From assembly GCA_947172645.1 (NCBI GenBank), contig CAMWBY010000004.1:124001-188000 (forward strand): DNA of 64,000 nucleotides. Reading direction: 5' to 3'. The notes under the pieces were generated by a model. It did no database searches. It saw only the letters and a program-made list of their open reading frames with translations, and was not told the origin of the DNA. Made by a program: the position numbers and the translations under genes. The DNA is from an uncultured Lachnospiraceae bacterium. Lineage in GTDB: Bacteria > Bacillota > Clostridia > Lachnospirales > Lachnospiraceae. Shown here piece by piece: positions 58,814 through 64,000 of the stretch; the stretch's first letter is position 1, and every line of letters begins with the position of its first letter.

Positions 58814-61090
58814 ATGAACAGAAAGAAAGTTTACAAAGTTTTTTTCTTAGTCGAAATTTTAATTTTAATAGTGCTTGGCTTTTTGTTTGTTATCCGGCGG
58901 CGGACGAATCAGGATATAGATATTACAATCATGGATTGGAAGTCTGATTATATTGCTTATGACAGTATGTATGGATGGTATGTGGATGAAAAACTTGTGC
59001 AGACAGGCGAGAAAATAGATATTGTCTGTGGACCAAACATTAGCTTGGACAAGGGGACGTACAGCGCTAAAATTATGTATTATTGCGATTACGACCAGTC
59101 GTGTGTTGCACTGTCAGATGGTAGTCCTGATTTTCAATTGAAAACCGGTGAAGTGGAGCTGAGCAGAAATTTTGACTATTTATCATATGATTTCGAAGTG
59201 AAAGAAGATATTGAAGATTTTGAACTTCGGTTTCGCTACGATGGCCAGGGGTTTTTTCAAGTTACCAATGTTGTTATTGCACAGAATGCAAAGGGACTTC
59301 TCAGAGATATTAGTATTGTTTTGGCATTTTTCATTTTTATAGATTTATGCCTGCTGTTTGCAGATAAGATAAAAAAGAACAGAAATACGATATTAGCGTT
59401 AGCCGGGATTGCCCTGTTGTCTTCCGTTCCGCTTTTTACCGATGGGATTGCCGGAGGACATGATCTTCCTGTACATTTAATGCGGATTGAAGGACTGGCG
59501 AATGAAATACGGTTGGGGAATATCCCTGTGCGTATTTCCTCTTCATATATAGACGGATTTGGGTATCCAATCTCAATTTATTATGGGGATTTGCTGCTGT
59601 ATCTTCCTGCCCTATTGAGGCTGCTTGGCTTTTCTGTTACAAATGCATATAAATTTTACGTATTGATGGTGAATGTCGGGACGGTAGTGATTTCTTATTT
59701 TTGCATGAAGCATGTTTTTAAAAAGAAAGAAATTGCACTGCTTACAAGCTTAGCATATTGCACTTCAACTTACCGTCTGGTTAATATCTATGAGCGTGCG
59801 GCGGTAGGTGAATACAGCGCAATGATGTTTATGCCGGTAGTGGCGGCTGCTGCCTATAAGATTTATACGGACGATATTTCTGATGATAAGGGGTATAGTA
59901 AGAATGCGCTCTTATTGGCCTTAGGGATGAGTGGGTTGATTGGAACCCATATATTAAGCACTGAAATGACGGTTTTTGTACTGATAGTTGTGTGCGTTTC
60001 TTTATTGAAACTGACATGCAGGAAGAACACGCTGAAAGTATACTTGCTGGCAGTTGTAGGGACGGTTGTGCTCAGTGCCTATTTTATTGTGCCCTTTTTG
60101 GATTATTCAATTAATGTTCCGAGTAAAATAGGGGCAATTATTAACAAAGGGGGGATGGATATACAGAAATGGGGAATTACCCTCAGTGAGTATTTTTCCT
60201 TCTTTCGTAATATCCATATGCAGAGCCAGGGGCTTGAGGCTGAAAATGGACGGATGCTCCTTACGCCAGGGATGATATTGATGATGGCGCTTCTTGCAGC
60301 GGTGGTGTTCTGGGTTAACCACCGGGGTGATAAAATCATGAAGGCGTTAACGGTTTATGCGTGCCTGGCGATTGCAGTTACGTTGAATGTTTTTCCATGG
60401 GACTATTTACAGTCACATTTCTGGGTTGGGAATTTACTGGCCCAGGTACAGTTTCCTTGGAGATATGTAGGTATTGCAATGATTGTCCTGACATTGCTTC
60501 TTGGAAATCTTTTGACACAAATATCAGAAGAACCACTAAATTTGACTCAGTGCGGGAAGGCAATTGTTATTGTGGGTTTTGTGATGACATGTGTTCTGAC
60601 AAGCAGTTATTTAGATAACGGTTCTTTTACCGACAGTTATGATGGGGCTGAATTGGATGATTATCAGATTGGCACTGGCGAATATTTACGGGATGGAACA
60701 AACAGGTTAGGCTTTTCGTCGATTTCATCGGAGGTAAAATGGGAGAGAATGAGTGAGGTTTCCGTTCTGTCCAGAAGAGGCAGCAGCATGGAGCTGCATT
60801 GTGTTGGCACGGACGAAGAAGGAGTTGTTTGGCTTCCGATGTTCAACTACAAGGGATATCATGCGACGGATGGGAACGGAAAGGAATATCCGATTAGCGA
60901 CGGATATGATAACCGGATTGAACTGTCACTTCCAGCGGGGTTTGACGATAATATCTTCATTGAATATAGAGAGCCTTGGTATTGGAAGGTAGCAGGGGCG
61001 GTTTCTCTTTTAGCAGTGTTGGCCATTTTATATAGTTATACAAAACCATATTTTTGCAAGAAACAATTTTCAGATAATGGTGGGGATTGA
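58814..61090 (+). CDS. YfhO/GT-C-like membrane protein (first of a tandem pair)
   Basis: 758 residues with GAGG eight bases before the ATG. An N-terminal helix is followed by an external beta-rich domain of about 160 residues (DWKSDYIAYDSMYGWYV onward), then about twelve membrane helices and a C-terminal soluble domain of ~120 residues. ITDGI-type loop residues GGHDLPVHLMRIEGL and GFGYPISIYYGDLLLYLPALL match the membrane proteins often labelled YfhO or 6-pyruvoyl-tetrahydropterin-synthase-related; Asp and His in that loop fit a GT-C active site. A paralogue starts 66 bases downstream. The two share a 204-base, almost identical tract in the C-terminal coding region. Composition is AT-rich compared with the GT genes. 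Confidence 0.75.
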   Translation: MNRKKVYKVFFLVEILILIVLGFLFVIRRRTNQDIDITIMDWKSDYIAYDSMYGWYVDEKLVQTGEKIDIVCGPNISLDKGTYSAKIMYYCDYDQSCVALSDGSPDFQLKTGEVELSRNFDYLSYDFEVKEDIEDFELRFRYDGQGFFQVTNVVIAQNAKGLLRDISIVLAFFIFIDLCLLFADKIKKNRNTILALAGIALLSSVPLFTDGIAGGHDLPVHLMRIEGLANEIRLGNIPVRISSSYIDGFGYPISIYYGDLLLYLPALLRLLGFSVTNAYKFYVLMVNVGTVVISYFCMKHVFKKKEIALLTSLAYCTSTYRLVNIYERAAVGEYSAMMFMPVVAAAAYKIYTDDISDDKGYSKNALLLALGMSGLIGTHILSTEMTVFVLIVVCVSLLKLTCRKNTLKVYLLAVVGTVVLSAYFIVPFLDYSINVPSKIGAIINKGGMDIQKWGITLSEYFSFFRNIHMQSQGLEAENGRMLLTPGMILMMALLAAVVFWVNHRGDKIMKALTVYACLAIAVTLNVFPWDYLQSHFWVGNLLAQVQFPWRYVGIAMIVLTLLLGNLLTQISEEPLNLTQCGKAIVIVGFVMTCVLTSSYLDNGSFTDSYDGAELDDYQIGTGEYLRDGTNRLGFSSISSEVKWERMSEVSVLSRRGSSMELHCVGTDEEGVVWLPMFNYKGYHATDGNGKEYPISDGYDNRIELSLPAGFDDNIFIEYREPWYWKVAGAVSLLAVLAILYSYTKPYFCKKQFSDNGGD
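60742..60945 (+). repeat. 204-base direct repeat, copy A
   Basis: This stretch encodes part of the C-terminal soluble domain of the first tandem membrane protein. It matches 63089-63292 at every base except position 60928 (A here, G there), a spacing of 2347 bases. Sequences outside it in the same two genes are clearly diverged, so the tract was probably homogenised by recombination. Confidence 0.93.
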
Positions 61091-61156
61091 TTGTGCAGTG
61101 CAGAAATAGTATTGTTTTGTTTTTTACAATTTAGGATAAAATCAGGGGGCACCGAA

Positions 61157-62530
61157 ATGAGCAGAATGAAGATTTATAAAGTACTTTTGGCAGTTGAAAT
61201 GGTGATATTGTCTGTGTTTGGAGTCATGCTGGTTGTCCAGTGGAAAGGGAATAAAGATGTAACGCTTCCTTTGGCAGACTGGAAATCAGACTATATTGCA
61301 TATGATGATTCATATGGTTGGTATGTGGATGAGAAACTTTTGGATACAAATGAAAAAGTGGATTTAATTTGTGGACCAGACATTCGTTTGAAGAAGGGTA
61401 CTTATAATATTAAAGTTACATATCATTGTGATTTTGACCAGTCTTGCATGGCATATACTAATGATGGACCTGATTTTCAGCTGAAAACCGGTGAAATCGC
61501 CCTGAGCAGGAATCAGGATTATTTGTCATATGAAATTGAGGTTGGAGAAGATTTTCAAAATTTTGGGCTTGTATTCCGGTATAACGGGAAAGGTTATTTC
61601 CAGATTGCCAATATAACTATCGCGCCAAATTCTACGGGAATGTTAAGGGGCAGCAGCATTGTTTTTGCGTTGTTTATCTGTTTAGACTTATGTATATTGT
61701 TTGCGGACAGGATAAAGAAGGATAAGGAAACTATTTTGGCGATGTTAGGAATAGTGCTGTTAGTTTCTTTGCCGATTTTTACAGATGGTATCGCTAAAGG
61801 GCATGACTTAGCTTTTCATTTGATGAGGATTGAAGGAATTGCAAAAGAAATCCGGTTAGGAAATTTACCGGTTCGGCTGTCTTCTTATTTTATGGATGGA
61901 TATGGATATCCGGCATCCATTTATTATGGGGATATATTACTGTATATTCCTGCAGTCCTGCGATTGATTGGATTTTCTGTTACAGGCGTGTATAAGTTTT
62001 ACATTTTCATGATTAATGTGGGAACTGTTATGATTGCATATTTTTGCATGAAGAGTATATTCAAAGATAAAAGAATTGCTTTACTCACTTGCCTGGCGTA
62101 CTGTTCATCGACGTATCGGTTGGTTAATATTTATGAGCGTGCCGCAGTGGGTGAATACAGCGCGATGATGTTTATGCCGATAGTGGCAGTGGCTGTCTAT
62201 AAGATTTATACGGACGATTTGGCTGATGGGAGAGCATATAAGAAAAATGCGCTTCTTCTGGCGATAGGAATGAGTGGGCTGGTAGGGACACATATATTAA
62301 GTACGGAAATGGTAATATTAACGTTGGCTGTTATATGTATATCCCTGCTGAAACTGACATTTAGAAAAAGCACGCTGAAAGTATATCTGCTGGCTGTTTT
62401 GGAGACATGTGCGTTCAGTGCGTATTTTACCGTTCCCTTTTTGGATTATTTAATTAATGTGCCTACTAAAATAGGGGCGCTGGTAAGCGAGGGGGGGGGT
62501 AAAAATCCAAAAGTGGGGTATAACATTTAG
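61157..62530 (+). pseudogene. N-terminal part of the frameshifted second tandem membrane protein
   Basis: 457 residues from ATG 61157, which follows AGGGGG at good spacing; a TTG at 61091 would add atypical residues. It is collinear with the protein at 58814: DWKSDYIAYDDSYGWYVDEKLL, GHDLAFHLMRIEGIAKEIRLGNLPVRLSS and YEYAAVGEYSAMMF-type blocks align along the whole length. The frame is lost at a run of nine G residues (62491-62499), after which it reads 14 foreign residues to TAG at 62530. Reading with one G fewer gives GGVKIQKWGITFSEYF, matching GGMDIQKWGITLSEYF of the paralogue. The full gene would run from 61157 to 63446, about 762 residues. This is either an off state of a variable gene, a mutation or a sequencing error. 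Confidence 0.88.
62491..62499 (+). repeat. Poly-G tract of nine at the frameshift point
   Basis: Nine consecutive G residues within the coding sequence of the second tandem membrane protein. Loss of one G, or gain of two, restores one open frame to 63446. The paralogue has only six G at the equivalent place (60149-60154) and is in frame. Homopolymeric G tracts of eight or more are classic slipped-strand mispairing sites in surface-glycan genes. Confidence 0.9.
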
Positions 62531-63446
62531 TGAGTACTTTGCATTTTTCCGGGATATACGTATGCTAACCAATGGACGTGATTATGTTAACGAGAGGATG
62601 ATTCTTACTCCCGGCATAATATTGATGGCTGCATTTGTGGTGGCTGTGGCACTATGGGCAAACCGCCGTAGTGATAAGGTGGCGGGCGTTTTAATAATTT
62701 ATGCATGTCTGGCAATGATAGCAACGCTAAAAATTTTCCCATGGGATTATCTTCAGTCGCATTGTTTGTTGGGAAGCCTGTCGGTTCAGGTACAGTTTCC
62801 ATGGAGGTATGTCGGTATTGTGACGGTTATTCTGACATTGCTTCTTGGTCGCCTGCTGACGAGGATTGCAAATGTACGATGGAAGATGTTCCTGTGTGAA
62901 AAGTCGATTATTCTTGTTGGGTTTGTAATGACCTGTTTCCTGACAAGCAGTTACCTGGATGACAGTGTATTTATCACCAATTATGATGGTGCAGAACTAG
63001 ACGATTTTCAGATTGGAACGGGAGAGTATTTGCGTGAGGGTACAAACCGGGCAAATTTTTCCCTTTCGATTACGTCGAAAGTCAATTCGGAGAGAATGAG
63101 TGAGGTTTCCGTTCTGTCCAGAAGAGGCAGCAGCATGGAGCTGCATTGTGTTGGCACGGACGAAGAAGGAGTTGTTTGGCTTCCGATGTTCAACTACAAG
63201 GGATATCATGCGACGGATGGGAACGGAAAGGAATATCCGATTAGCGACGGATATGATAACCGGATTGAACTGTCGCTTCCAGCGGGGTTTGAGGGCAGTA
63301 TTTTCGTCGAATACAGGGAGCCATGGTACTGGCGGGTGGCTGAATTGATTTCTTTGGCGTCGGTGTTGGGAGTGTGGATGATAAGCAGAAGACAAGGCAT
63401 TGCAAGAAGTGTTTCTGCTTTTGCACATTTCAGAAAGGAACAATGA
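62502..63446 (+). pseudogene. C-terminal part of the frameshifted second tandem membrane protein
   Basis: From 62502 the second frame reads KIQKWGITFSEYFAFFRDIRM and continues to the stop at 63446, collinear with the C-terminal half of the protein at 58814: FPWDYLQSH, VQFPWRYVGI, FVMTCFLTSSYLDD and the soluble end. A separate ATG at 62562 could in principle start a 294-residue product, but no good ribosome binding site precedes it. The fragment alone would lack the external N-terminal domain and the first eight or so helices. It includes copy B of the 204-base repeat. It most likely contributes to function only when the G tract is in the permissive length. Confidence 0.86.
63089..63292 (+). 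repeat. 204-base direct repeat, copy B
   Basis: Matches 60742-60945 with a single difference at 63275. It lies at the same position in the C-terminal domain of the frameshifted paralogue. Unequal recombination between the copies would delete or duplicate 2347 bases and create a hybrid gene in frame across the junction. Confidence 0.93.
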
Positions 63447-63455
63447 GAGACATTT

Positions 63456-64000
63456 ATGAAAAGCATTATGCGGGATTTAAACACTTTTATAACGACAATC
63501 AAGCAGCTTCTTGGCCTGTTTACGGACAGGCAGCGAAGACAGGCCGTGGGGATTTTTATTTTGGTGGTGATTGGAGCCGCCTTTGAGACATTAGGCGTAG
63601 CGGCCATTCTCCCTTTTGTCTATGCGGTGATGGATACTTCGCAGTTGTGGGGAAATCAGTATGTTGTTATGCTTGCCGAAATACTGCAAATCAAAACGGA
63701 TACACAGTTGATTGTTGCGCTTGGTATTTTAATTGGCTTATTTTATATTTTTAAAAATGTTTTTCTGATGTTTGTCGCATATATGGAAAATAAATTCAAA
63801 GCGCATTTTGTCTATGAGCTGTCTAAATTGATGCTCCACAGTTATATGAAGCGGCCTTATATTTATTTTCTTGGTACAAACAGCGCCGAGATGATTAGAG
63901 GATTGAACGATGATATCGGAAGTATTAACGATATGATAACCGCCTTGTTTAAGATTTTTTCCATCGCGTTTATGATGGTTGGAATAGGGGTGTTCCTGGT
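63456..64000 (+). CDS. ABC exporter permease part (third copy, cut by window end)
   Basis: The frame is open from ATG 63456 to the last base, 181 residues. GLFTDRQRRQAVGIFILVVIGAAFETLGVAAILPFVYAVM closely follows the opening of the exporters at 16850 (FDRRQKRQLVGLAVLILIGGLLETLGVSMLMPVVSAIM) and 46445. DTQLIVALGILIGLFYIFKNVFLMF and SYMKRPYIYFLGTNSAEMIRGLNDDIGSI continue the match, so this is the membrane half of a third MsbA/PglK-like half-transporter. The ATPase domain would lie beyond the window. It begins nine bases after the frameshifted membrane protein gene. Confidence 0.88.
   Translation, partial: MKSIMRDLNTFITTIKQLLGLFTDRQRRQAVGIFILVVIGAAFETLGVAAILPFVYAVMDTSQLWGNQYVVMLAEILQIKTDTQLIVALGILIGLFYIFKNVFLMFVAYMENKFKAHFVYELSKLMLHSYMKRPYIYFLGTNSAEMIRGLNDDIGSINDMITALFKIFSIAFMMVGIGVFL

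Noticed and set aside
60149..60154. G6 tract in the first tandem paralogue as a switch
   Set aside because: Six G residues are short for frequent slippage, and the gene is in frame; kept only as the comparison for the G9 tract.
1..64000. tRNA, rRNA, CRISPR array, insertion sequence or prophage genes
   Set aside because: Looked for and not seen: no regularly spaced repeats, no transposase or integrase motifs and no tRNA-like cloverleaf were noticed by eye.

Overview
The window looks like chromosome of a Gram-positive anaerobe of the Clostridia, most likely a Lachnospiraceae-type gut bacterium. The basis is moderate G+C, strong AGGAGG-type ribosome binding sites with some TTG/GTG starts, and a gene repertoire (DUF6056, MBOAT/Dlt-like, GH105, WYL regulator, many GT2/GT4/GT11 proteins) typical of that group. 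This taxonomic call is an inference from style and content; no rRNA or tRNA gene is present to anchor it.

Almost the whole window is one very large cell-surface glycan locus read left to right, and it runs off both ends. Genes are tightly packed, often overlapping by 4-30 bases. Only positions 21951-23284 are on the minus strand.

Layout. (a) 1-4581: a Dlt-like cassette: the tail of an SGNH/DltD-like protein, an amino-acid-type adenylating enzyme, a formyltransferase, a carrier protein and an MBOAT acyltransferase. (b) 4645-14471: two GT4 glycosyltransferases, a DUF6056 membrane protein, a NodB-fold deacetylase-like protein, a second SGNH protein and two AsnB-type amidotransferases. (c) 14504-21336: a promoter and an attenuator-like leader, then a GT2, two GT11 (fucosyltransferase-like) genes flanking an ABC exporter, and a second DUF6056 protein. 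(d) 21399-23366: a small non-glycan island with a toxin-antitoxin pair, a RidA-family protein and a WYL regulator with an operator-like palindrome. (e) 23568-37988: DUF5672, GT17, a Wzy-like protein, a polyprenyl-phosphate sugar transferase behind its own promoter, GT4/GT2/GT11 enzymes, a pyruvyltransferase, a Wzx-like flippase, a GH105-like hydrolase and a second Wzy-like protein. (f) 38002-46432: a fused GT26-GT4 enzyme, more GT4s, a radical SAM/SPASM enzyme, a GT-C-like protein, a GT-D enzyme and a CysE-like acetyltransferase. (g) 46445-58792: a second ABC exporter, GT-C-like proteins, GT2 plus DUF2304, further GT4/GT2 enzymes and an NAD-dependent epimerase. (h) 58814-64000: two tandem paralogous large membrane proteins, the second broken at a run of nine G residues, and the start of a third ABC exporter.

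Together the genes give the parts list for one or more decorated surface polysaccharides or glycolipids. They cover chain initiation, sugar transfer, flipping by a Wzx-like protein and by MsbA/PglK-like exporters, polymerisation, and decoration by pyruvate, acetyl, amide and a probable (formyl)aminoacyl group. The most unusual features are the formyltransferase inside a Dlt-like cassette, the poly-G frameshift with an adjacent gene-conversion tract, the attenuator-like leader at 14.5-14.7 kb, and the radical SAM and GH105 enzymes inside a biosynthetic locus. Only two gaps exceed 200 bases without a gene apart from the regulator's upstream region: 10058-10292 (AT-rich, no convincing site) and 14472-14691 (promoter and leader).
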